Below are positions 18,947-26,958 of a stretch of DNA of 64,000 nucleotides, piece by piece. How positions within the stretch are numbered: the stretch's first letter is position 1; the number at the start of each line of letters is the position of its first letter. Position numbers and translations under genes: made by a program. The DNA comes from Kiloniellaceae bacterium (GTDB lineage: Bacteria > Pseudomonadota > Alphaproteobacteria > Kiloniellales > Kiloniellaceae): assembly GCA_021776195.1 (NCBI GenBank), contig JAJFGK010000066.1, forward strand, positions 10,844 through 74,843, written 5' to 3'. The notes under the pieces are model-generated. The model did not search any database. It saw nothing but the letters and a program-made list of their open reading frames with translations, and was not told the DNA's origin.

Positions 18947-19005
18947 CTCGATCAGGGCATCTCGATCAGGGCCGTCTGGATCGGGGCCGTCTGGATCAGG
19001 TCTGT
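18947..19005 (+). repeat. Four-copy ~15-bp tandem repeat
   Basis: Four consecutive units of the type CTsGATCAGGGCCGT run from 18947 to 19005 (14, 15, 15 and 15 bases, each differing by one to three bases). They sit just after the EF-G-like stop codon and end 27 bases before the next gene. The unit contains GATC and is not symmetric. It looks like a slipped-strand duplication in the spacer; any regulatory role is unproven. Confidence 0.8.
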
Positions 19006-19032
19006 GCCGTAACAGCGAGGGAGCCGGATAGC

Positions 19033-19827
19033 ATGTCATCCGATGAGGCGCGGCAGGCCGCCGCTCTGTTGTTCGCGGCGCGGCGCGATTGCCGGCCGCT
19101 CGAATCGCTGCCGGCCGACTGCCGGCCGAGCGGCGAGAAAGAGGCCTATGCCATCCAGGACGCGCTGGTCGCGGCGATGGCCGGTGCCGGCGGCGGCCAG
19201 GTGGTCGGCTACAAGATCGGCGCGACCTCACGAAAAGCGCAAAGCTACCTTCAAACGGAAGGGCCCTTCTCCGGCCAGGTGCTGGCCGCGAACCTGTTGG
19301 ACAGCCCCCAACGCCTCGAGGCCGCATCCTACAATCTGCGTGTCATCGAACCGGAGTTCGCTTTCCGTCTGGGCGGTGGCTTGGGTCCGCGGGCGGCGCC
19401 CTACGAGGAGGCCGAAGTGGCCGCGGCCGTCGAGACGCTGTTGCCGGCAATCGAGGTGATCACCTGCGGGATGGTGGCGTGGAATCGCCAGGGCGTCGCC
19501 TCGCTGATCGCCGACAATGGCGTGAACGGCGCTTTGATCCTGGGCGCCGCGTTCGCTGGCTGGCGCGACCTGGACCTCGGTGCCCACCGGGTCTCTGTGC
19601 GTATCAACGATGCCGAGGGTGGCGAGGGACAGGGTGCCAATGCTCTGGGCCATCCCCTGACGGCCCTGACCTGGCTGGCCAATCACCTGTCCCGGCGGGG
19701 GCGCGGCCTCGAGGCGGGTCAGGTCGTGACCACCGGTGTGGTGACGCCGTTTCATGAGGTGATGGCCGGCGACCGGGTCGAGGCCGATTTTGGCCGGCTC
19801 GGTAAGGTGATTCTGGATTTTTCGTAG
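19033..19827 (+). CDS. 2-keto-4-pentenoate hydratase / FAH family protein
   Basis: A 264-residue protein of the hydratase/decarboxylase branch of the fumarylacetoacetase fold (MhpD, DmpE, DmpH). Such enzymes hydrate 2-hydroxypenta-2,4-dienoate or decarboxylate 4-oxalocrotonate, with a divalent metal. Visible: YAIQDALVAAM, GYKIGATSRKAQSYL, the metal-binding VIEPEFAFRLG (Glu-x-Glu type), PAIEVITCG, LIADNGVNGALILG and the C-terminal NHLSRRGRGLEAGQVVTTGVVTPFHEVMAGDRVEADFGRLG. No other meta-cleavage genes are nearby, so the pathway is open. The ATG is preceded by GAGGGAGCCGG and the 15-bp repeats. It converges on a VOC gene with a 6-base gap. Confidence 0.88.
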   Translation: MSSDEARQAAALLFAARRDCRPLESLPADCRPSGEKEAYAIQDALVAAMAGAGGGQVVGYKIGATSRKAQSYLQTEGPFSGQVLAANLLDSPQRLEAASYNLRVIEPEFAFRLGGGLGPRAAPYEEAEVAAAVETLLPAIEVITCGMVAWNRQGVASLIADNGVNGALILGAAFAGWRDLDLGAHRVSVRINDAEGGEGQGANALGHPLTALTWLANHLSRRGRGLEAGQVVTTGVVTPFHEVMAGDRVEADFGRLGKVILDFS

Positions 19828-19833
19828 AATCTG

Positions 19834-20259
19834 TCAGGCTGGCGGATTTTGCTCGGGCGGCCCCTTGAGCTCGACCACATTGCCTTCCGGGTCCTGCAGA
19901 TAGATCGACGGTCCAAAGCCTTCGGCACCGTAGCGACGTTTGGTCTCATCCGCGGCGACCCCCTGTGTCGCCAGGTGATCGCGCAATGCGGCTTCGTCGA
20001 AGGGATCGACGCGCAGGCAGAGGTGATCCATGTTGCGGCCCTCGGGGCCGGGCGCCGCGCCGCCCATGCGGCCCAGGGTGCCATCGACCGGGACCAGATC
20101 GATCAGGGACGCTCCGGCGCGCAGCTGGATCAGCCCGGCCTCCTCGACATGGCGCTCCAGCGTGCAGCCGACGACATCGCAGTAAAAGGCCGTCATGGCA
20201 TCGGCGTCTCTGACCCGGATGACCACATGGTCGAGCTGTCGCAGAGATGGCTTTGTCAT
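19834..20259 (-). CDS. VOC family protein (glyoxalase/dioxygenase superfamily)
   Basis: A 141-residue glyoxalase-fold protein. The ATG at 20259 follows GAGAGGAACC. Potential metal ligands are His in LRQLDHVVIRV, His in RNMDHLCLRVD and Glu in GNVVELKGP. The remaining pattern (MTAFYCDVVGC, SIYLQDPEGNVVELKG) is common to lyases, antibiotic-resistance proteins and ring-cleavage dioxygenases, so the reaction cannot be named. It is followed on the same strand, in transcription order, by the convergent hydratase end; the 88-residue hypothetical gene precedes it by 36 bases and may be co-transcribed. Confidence 0.85.
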   Translation of the reverse strand: MTKPSLRQLDHVVIRVRDADAMTAFYCDVVGCTLERHVEEAGLIQLRAGASLIDLVPVDGTLGRMGGAAPGPEGRNMDHLCLRVDPFDEAALRDHLATQGVAADETKRRYGAEGFGPSIYLQDPEGNVVELKGPPEQNPPA

Positions 20260-20295
20260 GTTCGGTTCCTCTCCCAATCCGTTGCGTCGATCGCC

Positions 20296-20562
20296 TCAGG
20301 ATTGGCCGGTCGGTTTGTCCGCCACCTCGATAGGCTGTCGAAAGCCGACCTTGGGGTCGAGGCCGTGGCCCTTGCGAATGGCCACATTGCGCAGAATCAA
20401 TTGCAGGCAGAGCGTGTCATCGAAGAAACCCTCAACCGGTTCCGCATAGCGCGCCTTGAGGGTGGAGAACATTTCGTGCTCGTTGGCCATCAGCGCGTCG
20501 GCTTCGGCCTCCACCTGGGCAAGAAGATCGATGACCTCGGCGTAGCCGACGAGATTGACCAC
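20296..20562 (-). CDS. Small hypothetical protein (88 residues)
   Basis: Start chosen as GTG at 20562 with AGGGAGA upstream; the longer in-frame reading is unlike a protein. The sequence is acidic and helical at the start (VGYAEVIDLLAQVEAEADALMANEHEMFSTLKARYAEPV), then DTLCLQLILRNVAIRKGHGLDPKVGF. No membrane segment, signal or known motif is visible. It precedes the VOC gene by 36 bases on the same strand, suggesting one transcript. Function unknown. Confidence 0.6.
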   Translation of the reverse strand: MVNLVGYAEVIDLLAQVEAEADALMANEHEMFSTLKARYAEPVEGFFDDTLCLQLILRNVAIRKGHGLDPKVGFRQPIEVADKPTGQS

Positions 20563-21065
20563 GGGCTGTCTCCCTATTTCGCCGCACGCCTTGTGATAGC
20601 GCACCCGCGGTGCCGGAACAACAGAGACGGCATCTCGGGACGACGGGCATCTTGTGACGATGGTCGACCCGAAGACTTTGCTGCCAAGACCGTCCTTCGC
20701 GCCAAGAGACGACCGGGCCGTCAAAGTACTCATTCCAGCGCACACATATGTATTCTATTTGATTCAACTTTTAAAATGCCCTTCGCCAAGTTCTTCCGTT
20801 AACCAGGCAGCCTCTTGATAGACAAGCGGTAAATCGAACGAGTCATGGCGACATCGGTTCGGGAGTTTCTACAACTAAAGGAAGACCTGGCCGGATAGAT
20901 ATTCAGAAAACGATTTGTCCGCGCAGATTTCCGGCGTAAACTGACCTGCAGTGGTGGGAGCCCGTATTCCGGGCTAATCGAGCAGCAAGTAAGCCCAAAG
21001 GCGTGCATGAAAAGGCACGCATTATAAGTCGCGAACAGCGATACAGGTATTGTGGGGATCGAGTA
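20563..21065 (+). other. 503-base intergenic region with probable long leader of the giant gene
   Basis: No gene is supported. An AT-rich patch at about 20740-20780 holds ACATATGT (20744-20751), TATGTATTCTATTT (20747-20760) and the palindrome TTGATTCAA (20759-20767); this is the likely promoter area. Towards the gene lie two perfect hairpins: AGCCCG/CGGGCT (20959-20975, 5-base loop) and GCGTGC/GCACGC (21001-21020, 8-base loop). If transcription begins at the AT-rich patch, the leader would be about 300 bases. No known riboswitch consensus was recognised. Confidence 0.45.
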
Positions 21066-24000
21066 ATGGCGGAAAAGCAAGGCGATCCTGGTTGGGGAGC
21101 CGGCGATATGCGAGACGATTCGGATGGCGCTTTTCAGGCCAACGACCCCCTGGCCACTCAATTGACCCAAAGTGCGCAGTTCACGCAGGTGGCGCAGGGT
21201 GCCGGCGAGGCCAACGCCATCGGCCAGGTGACCGCGAGTGGCGGCACTGTCTCGGCCGCGCGCGCCGATGGGACCCAAGCGACCCTGGCGGCCGGCGACA
21301 GGGTCTTTCAGGGCGACAGTCTGGAGACCTCGACCGACGGTGCGGTGTCCCTGGTCTTCCTGGACGGCACCACCTTCGAGCTGGGCGGTGGCGCGGCAAT
21401 CGTTCTCGACAGCTTGATTTACGATCCCGGCAGCGGCGCCGGCGAAATCATCACCTCCGTGGTCAAGGGCACCTTCATTTTCCTGACTGGCACGATAGCC
21501 GGCAGCGGACCCGATGCCATGCAGGTCAAGACTCCCTCGGGGACGATCGGCATCCGCGGCACGCAGGTGGCTTGCGCGATCGAAAGCGGAGATACCCAGG
21601 CCTGCTCCCTTCTCGCCGAGGAAGACGGCACCCTGGGCATCGTCGCCTTTCTTCACAGCGGCGGCGTGATCTTGCTCACCGAGGCCTTTCAAACGGTTTT
21701 CAGCAGTCCGGGTGCGCCGCCCTTGGTCCAGGTCCTGACCCGCGAGGCCGTCGAAACCCTTTACGCCGACGTGCTGACGTCCGGGACGCAGGAAACCGAG
21801 GCCGGCCCGCTGGAAACCGAGGGCGGTCCGGTGGTCCTGACCTCGGGCGGTCAGTTCATCACGGCCGATTTCGGCGAGGCCCTGATCGAACTGCTGGCCT
21901 CCAGCAGTGTTATTGACGGTGTGTCGACGACCATTACCTCCTTTGTGAATGGGGGCGAAGAAGGGGTGTTCGCCATCGCCGGCCAGGCGGGCATCACCGT
22001 CGTCACGGTCGAGGAGGAGGGACAGGCGATCGGCGCGTCGTCGATCACCGGCGTTATCCCCCTGATCTCCGGCGATGCGAGCCATGCCTTTGCCGGATTC
22101 ACGGTCACGGCGCTCGGCGCGCCGCCAGGAGCGCCGCTCACGGCGGGCGGAGAGGTGGTCATCGTCACCATCGCGGACGATGGCCAGTCGATCGTCGGGA
22201 CCTTGCCGCCGCTGGTCGCGGGCGGCGCGGACCGCCTCGTCTTCACCCTGACCTTGGGCGGGGCGAATGGCAATGAGTTCGTCTTTACGCTGTTGCGCGC
22301 GCTCGACCACTTCGTCGAGGACGCGTTCGGCCCCAACGATACGATTTCCCTGAATGTAACGGTCCAGATCACCGACCCCACGCCCAACGATCCCTCGGTG
22401 CCTTCGCCCCTGGTGCTGTTTTCTCAGCTCGTTGTGGTGATCGAGGATTCCCATCCCACCGCGGTGGATGACCCGGTGCCGGTGCTGCTCGAGGGCGCCG
22501 ACCTGGTGTTCGACCCGGACGGGCCCGGCGGCGCGGATCCGGTGGCGGTGCCCCTGACGGTGACGGGAAATGTCCTGGCCAACGACGACCAGGGCGCCGA
22601 CGGCAACGCCCAGGTGGTGTCGTTTGTCTATGCCGGCGGCTCTGCCCTGGCCGGAGCCACGGTCGTGACGGCGAACGGCGGTACCCTGACAGTCCTGGCC
22701 GACGGCAGCTTTACCTATGTGCGGCCCGACAATGTCGCCGACGACAGTGACGACGGCTTCACCTACACCATGCGGGACTTCGACGGCGACACCTCGAGTG
22801 CCCGCCAATCGATCATCGTGATCGACGACGATACCTCCGTCGCCACCACGGTCAGCCCGATCTCCGCCGACCTCGAGGCGCGTCTGCCCGGCGGCAGCCA
22901 GTTCGATCCCGAAAACCCCTTCGTGGTCATCTTCGATGGGTTGGGTATCGACTTCGGCTCGGATCAGGACTCGATCTTTGTCGAGGACGTGACCCTGGCG
23001 GTGCTGGATAACAACGGCAACGAACTGACCCTGGGCGAACTGACATCCGGCGGCCAGGCACTGGCTTTCAGCCAGGTCGTGGGCTCTCTCAGCCTGGTCG
23101 CGAGTCTGGCCGAGGGGCCCAATGCAGGTGATCCGGTTTTCATCATGCTGGTCGATGAGGACGGCAGCGACACGGTCGGCACTTCGTCGGGCGCCATTGC
23201 GGTCATCGTCGGTCCCTTTTTTCGCTTTGAGCTTTTCCTGCCGTTGGACCACACCAATATCGGCGGGACCGGGCTCGACGATTTCTTGTCCTTGACCTTC
23301 GCCTACACCGTCTCCGACGGCGCCGATCGCGCCACCGGCACCATCACTATCACGCTTTTCGATGACGGCCCGGCGGTGGTCGTGAATCCGACCCTGACTG
23401 TTCATGAATCGGCGGTGCCCGGGATCGGCAGCGGGGACGACGAAGGCGGTACCGCGGCGGCCAGCGGGACCTTGGGCTTCACAACCGGCGCCGACGGCGC
23501 CACGATCACGGCGGTCTCCGTCGACGGCCTGGCCGGTGTCGTCGCGGGCGCGAACATCGTCGTGACGGGGTCTTTTTACTCGCTGAGCGTCAATCGCTTC
23601 ACGGGCGACTACAGCTACACCCTGACCGGCCCGGGGCCGCACGCCCTTGGGTCCGATAGTCTGACCCAACTGGTCCGCTACACCGTCACCGACGGCGACC
23701 TCGACCCGGCGTTTGGCACCCTCCAGATTGTTGTCAATGACGACGCGCCGAGCGCCATTGCCGACAGCAACCTGGTGGCGGACGGGACCGGCGGGGCGCC
23801 GGCGGAGACGATTGGCGGCAATGTCATCACCGGCGACAACGTCGGCGGCAACCGCGATGTGGCCGGCGCCGACGGTATCGCCACTATTGCCTGGTCGGGG
23901 GCGGTCGGGACGACGGTGACCGGGCTCTTCGGTCTGCTGACGGTCTTCGCCGATGGCCGCTATCTCTACGATCTGGACGAAACCAACCCGACGGTCGCCG

Positions 24001-26489
24001 CGCTTCAGGCCGGTGAACCCGGCATTCAGGATCTTTTCAGCTATACGATCACCGACGGCGATGGCGACACCAGCATGTCGACCCTGACCATCACGGTCAC
24101 GGGCGCCAACGAATCGCCGATCATCACCGCCGAGGCCGGCGACAGCGACGCGGCGACGCTGGCCGAGTCCGAAGAGACGCTCTTTGCCTCGGGGACCCTG
24201 ACGGTCACCGACCTCGACATCTCGGATGTGGTTGGCGCTTCGGTCCTCTCGGTCGCCGTGAGCGGAAATGGCGCAGGCCCCGGCATCCCCGACAACGCTG
24301 CCCTGCTGGCCCTACTGACGGTCGATCCCGCTGTTGTCCTCAATGGGACCGAGACCAGAGATCTTCTGACCTGGACCTTCAATTCCAGCGACAGGGCCTT
24401 CAACGAATTGGCGGTGGGTGAGATTCTGGTCCTGACCTATACCCTTCAGGCGCTTGACGACAACGGCGCCGCCGGAACCCGAACGGTCACTATCACCATC
24501 AATGGGACCAACGACCGCCCGGAGATCACCCAGCCTCCGGCGGTCGCGGTTTCCGAAGAAGGCCTGTCGGACGGCCTGCCCGATGATAGCGGTGCGAGCG
24601 ACACAACCGACGATGCGAGCGCCTCATCGGGCGTCACGGCTAGCGACCTCGATGGTGACGGCTTGAGCTTCTCGCTGGGAACCCCGAGCGTGACCTTGAT
24701 GTCAGGCGGGCAGTCGGTTGTCTGGTCGGGCGGCGGCACCTCCACGGTAACCGGGTCGATCGATGGCGGCGCCACGCCGATCATCACGATTTCGGTCGCC
24801 TCGACAGGTGCTCTGGAGGTCAACCTCCTCGGCCCGGTCGACCATCCGAGCAGTGCCGGCGAGGACGACCTGAGTTTCACCATCCCGGTCACGGTCGATG
24901 ACGGATCGGGCACGGCCAATGCGACCAGCAGCGCCACGCTGTCCGTCACCATCGAGGACGACGCGCCGGCGGCGTTGGCCAATGAAACCGACGTCGAGAT
25001 CCTTCCTGTCAGCCGCAATATCGTCATCGTCTTCGACCGGTCGGGCAGCATGAGCGAGGATCCGATGGCCGCGGGCTTCTCGGAGCGAATCGACCTGGCC
25101 CGGGCCGCCGTGGCGAGCCTGCTGGTCGCGGCGGGTGAGGCCGGAACAATCAGCGTCCTCATAGTCGATTTCTCGACCGAGGCCGCCAACTCGACCTGGC
25201 TAACCGGGTCGGTGGCGGAGGTGGTCGCGTCGGCCAACGCCTATCTGGCCGGCCTCGAGGCTTCCGGAACGACGAACTACCTTGCGGCGGCCGATCAAGT
25301 GATCGGTAACTTCGCCACCGACCTGCCGGCCGGGGTAGACGAAAATGTTCTCTATTGGCTGTCCGACGGGAACCCGACCGCGGGCCAACAACTGACGGGC
25401 GGCAACCTGACCCAATGGGAGGAATTCCTCGACGCCAACGACATGCAGGCCCTGGCGGTGGGTATCGGCGATGGGGCGACACTTGCGGGGTTGGGGCCTG
25501 TCGCCTTCCCGGACAACGATCCCGACAATCCGGACCTGGTCACGACCGAGAGTCAGCTCATCCAGACCCTGTTGGAGACCTTGCCGGTCGGGGCCTCGGG
25601 CAACCTGCTCGCAGATGAAGGCTTCGGCGCCGACGCGTTTGGCGCCGACGGGCCGGGGCAGATCCTCTCGATCGTGGTGGATACCGGAGAAGCCGGCGGC
25701 GACACGACCTTCACCTATGATCCCTTTTTGAACCAGATCACCAACGAGGATGGGTTGGGCACCGTTATCGGTGCACAGCTCCTCGGCATCGCGACCGACC
25801 TGGGCGGTTCTCTGGATTTCAACTTCACGACCGGCGCCTACAGCTATGCGGGTGACATCCAGCCTGGCGGCGGCGCGGAGACGGTCGATTACACCATCGT
25901 CGATGCCGATGGCGACCCCGCCACGGCCACGCTTTCGATTCTGTTCCCGACCTCCCAGGACCTCAGCGGACTGCCTTTGATCGCCGGGACCAATTCAGGC
26001 AACACGCTGAACGGCGGTTTCGGTGCCGAACTGCTGGCCGGTGACGGCGGCAACGACACGCTGAACGGCAACGGCGGCAACGATTTGCTGTTCGGCGGCG
26101 ACGGAAATGACACACTGAATGGCGGCGCTGGCGACGACATCCTCATCGGCGGCGAGGGCGACGACAACCTGACCGGGGGTGCCGGCGTGGACACCATCAA
26201 TGCCGGCGAAGGCGACGACACGATCTTCTTCGGCGACCTTTTGGACGTGGGCGACTTCGTCTCCAACTTCGATGCCGGCGGCAGCAACAGCGATACCATC
26301 GACCTTTCCGCCCTTTTCACCGCCCTGGGCGTTGCCCAGGACCTTGGCGCCCGACAGGCACTGACCGACATATCAGGGGGCGTGGTCCGCATCGACGCGA
26401 GCGCCGGCCCGGATGCGTTCGAGACCGTTGTCGTCACCGTGGAGGTGATTAACGGAACCTTTGACCACGGCGACATCGACTACATTTAG
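21066..26489 (+). CDS. Giant FecR-VCBS/cadherin-VWA-RTX protein, probable type I secreted adhesin
   Basis: An 1807-residue acidic, Thr/Ser/Gly/Asp-rich surface or secreted protein. Order seen: short N-terminus without a signal peptide; FecR-like domain at about 55-185 (AAGDRVFQGDSLETSTDGAVSLVFLDGTTFELG; TPSGTIGIRGTQVACA with Cys170 and Cys180); cadherin/VCBS-like and T1SS-143-like repeats (about 300-1300; recurrent ADGATITAVS, YTVTDGDLDPA, NDDAP); a von Willebrand A domain with MIDAS DRSGS (Asp1324-Ser1328); one more VCBS-like unit; eight or so RTX nonapeptides GGxGxDxLx (about 1655-1725); and a terminal secretion domain (DFVSNFDAGGSNSDTIDLSALF). This is the layout of type I secreted, calcium-folded adhesins. 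The ATG follows GGGGATCGAG. A paralogue follows. No HlyB/HlyD/TolC genes are in the window. Confidence 0.9.
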   Translation: MAEKQGDPGWGAGDMRDDSDGAFQANDPLATQLTQSAQFTQVAQGAGEANAIGQVTASGGTVSAARADGTQATLAAGDRVFQGDSLETSTDGAVSLVFLDGTTFELGGGAAIVLDSLIYDPGSGAGEIITSVVKGTFIFLTGTIAGSGPDAMQVKTPSGTIGIRGTQVACAIESGDTQACSLLAEEDGTLGIVAFLHSGGVILLTEAFQTVFSSPGAPPLVQVLTREAVETLYADVLTSGTQETEAGPLETEGGPVVLTSGGQFITADFGEALIELLASSSVIDGVSTTITSFVNGGEEGVFAIAGQAGITVVTVEEEGQAIGASSITGVIPLISGDASHAFAGFTVTALGAPPGAPLTAGGEVVIVTIADDGQSIVGTLPPLVAGGADRLVFTLTLGGANGNEFVFTLLRALDHFVEDAFGPNDTISLNVTVQITDPTPNDPSVPSPLVLFSQLVVVIEDSHPTAVDDPVPVLLEGADLVFDPDGPGGADPVAVPLTVTGNVLANDDQGADGNAQVVSFVYAGGSALAGATVVTANGGTLTVLADGSFTYVRPDNVADDSDDGFTYTMRDFDGDTSSARQSIIVIDDDTSVATTVSPISADLEARLPGGSQFDPENPFVVIFDGLGIDFGSDQDSIFVEDVTLAVLDNNGNELTLGELTSGGQALAFSQVVGSLSLVASLAEGPNAGDPVFIMLVDEDGSDTVGTSSGAIAVIVGPFFRFELFLPLDHTNIGGTGLDDFLSLTFAYTVSDGADRATGTITITLFDDGPAVVVNPTLTVHESAVPGIGSGDDEGGTAAASGTLGFTTGADGATITAVSVDGLAGVVAGANIVVTGSFYSLSVNRFTGDYSYTLTGPGPHALGSDSLTQLVRYTVTDGDLDPAFGTLQIVVNDDAPSAIADSNLVADGTGGAPAETIGGNVITGDNVGGNRDVAGADGIATIAWSGAVGTTVTGLFGLLTVFADGRYLYDLDETNPTVAALQAGEPGIQDLFSYTITDGDGDTSMSTLTITVTGANESPIITAEAGDSDAATLAESEETLFASGTLTVTDLDISDVVGASVLSVAVSGNGAGPGIPDNAALLALLTVDPAVVLNGTETRDLLTWTFNSSDRAFNELAVGEILVLTYTLQALDDNGAAGTRTVTITINGTNDRPEITQPPAVAVSEEGLSDGLPDDSGASDTTDDASASSGVTASDLDGDGLSFSLGTPSVTLMSGGQSVVWSGGGTSTVTGSIDGGATPIITISVASTGALEVNLLGPVDHPSSAGEDDLSFTIPVTVDDGSGTANATSSATLSVTIEDDAPAALANETDVEILPVSRNIVIVFDRSGSMSEDPMAAGFSERIDLARAAVASLLVAAGEAGTISVLIVDFSTEAANSTWLTGSVAEVVASANAYLAGLEASGTTNYLAAADQVIGNFATDLPAGVDENVLYWLSDGNPTAGQQLTGGNLTQWEEFLDANDMQALAVGIGDGATLAGLGPVAFPDNDPDNPDLVTTESQLIQTLLETLPVGASGNLLADEGFGADAFGADGPGQILSIVVDTGEAGGDTTFTYDPFLNQITNEDGLGTVIGAQLLGIATDLGGSLDFNFTTGAYSYAGDIQPGGGAETVDYTIVDADGDPATATLSILFPTSQDLSGLPLIAGTNSGNTLNGGFGAELLAGDGGNDTLNGNGGNDLLFGGDGNDTLNGGAGDDILIGGEGDDNLTGGAGVDTINAGEGDDTIFFGDLLDVGDFVSNFDAGGSNSDTIDLSALFTALGVAQDLGARQALTDISGGVVRIDASAGPDAFETVVVTVEVINGTFDHGDIDYI
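25990..26235 (+). repeat. RTX nonapeptide-coding repeat array
   Basis: Inside the giant gene, 27-base units coding GGxGxDxLx-type nonapeptides follow one another (GGDGNDTLN, GGAGDDILI, GGEGDDNLT, GGAGVDTIN). In known RTX proteins these bind calcium and fold into a beta-roll once outside the cell, where calcium is high. About eight units are readable. Confidence 0.85.
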
Positions 26490-26958
26490 GCTTCAAACGA
26501 CGCGGCTGTCCTTGGACTCCTTTTCATTTGGCCAGCAGGACGACTGTCGTGGCGTCAATCGCGACTCGAATCCGAGACGCAAGCGGCGCACGGCGATGCG
26601 GACGAGTTCTAAGCCCATCGCCCATCAGAAAATTACTAATAGTATCGTATGTATTTTGTGTCTATTTTGTTACATTAGTTGAGACTGATTCGTCGCATTA
26701 ACCGGGTAAGGCCATGATTTGAAACCGAGGCAAGGCCTCCTTCGGATCGCCAATTCCCGACCAATCCACGCGGGCAGACCTGTGACGCCGGGCACAGTTC
26801 GGCGAAAAATCAATTCCTTGAATGTGTTCGGACCGGTAAGTTGGCAGCCCTCAACGTTCGCGCCGGCCCTGGTCGGTCAAGGCGCGGGCACTAATTGTGA
26901 CGCAGTCCCTCATGTCTTTCGAAGAAGGGATTGTCGCTAGTGGGCAGTGGGACGTTCA
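26490..26958 (+). other. 469-base intergenic region with probable long leader of the second giant gene
   Basis: No gene is supported. An AT-rich island at about 26625-26685 includes TATGTATT (26648-26655) and TATTTTGT direct repeats, the likely promoter area; the same TATGTATT lies at almost the same distance before the first giant gene. Further on are TTAACC (26698-26703, also shared) and the inverted pair CTGTG/CACAG (26780-26797, 8-base loop). No terminator with a clear T-run was found after the first giant gene, so readthrough between the two is possible. Confidence 0.4.

Noticed and set aside
20761..21065. Cyclic-di-GMP riboswitch in the leader of the first giant gene
   Set aside because: Two hairpins exist but the conserved GEMM core and tetraloop-receptor sequence were not found.
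20799..23669. A 956-codon minus-strand frame opposite the first giant gene
   Set aside because: It mirrors the repeats of the giant gene (many ADRDG, VGDG words), has no ribosome site or known domain, and begins inside coding repeats.
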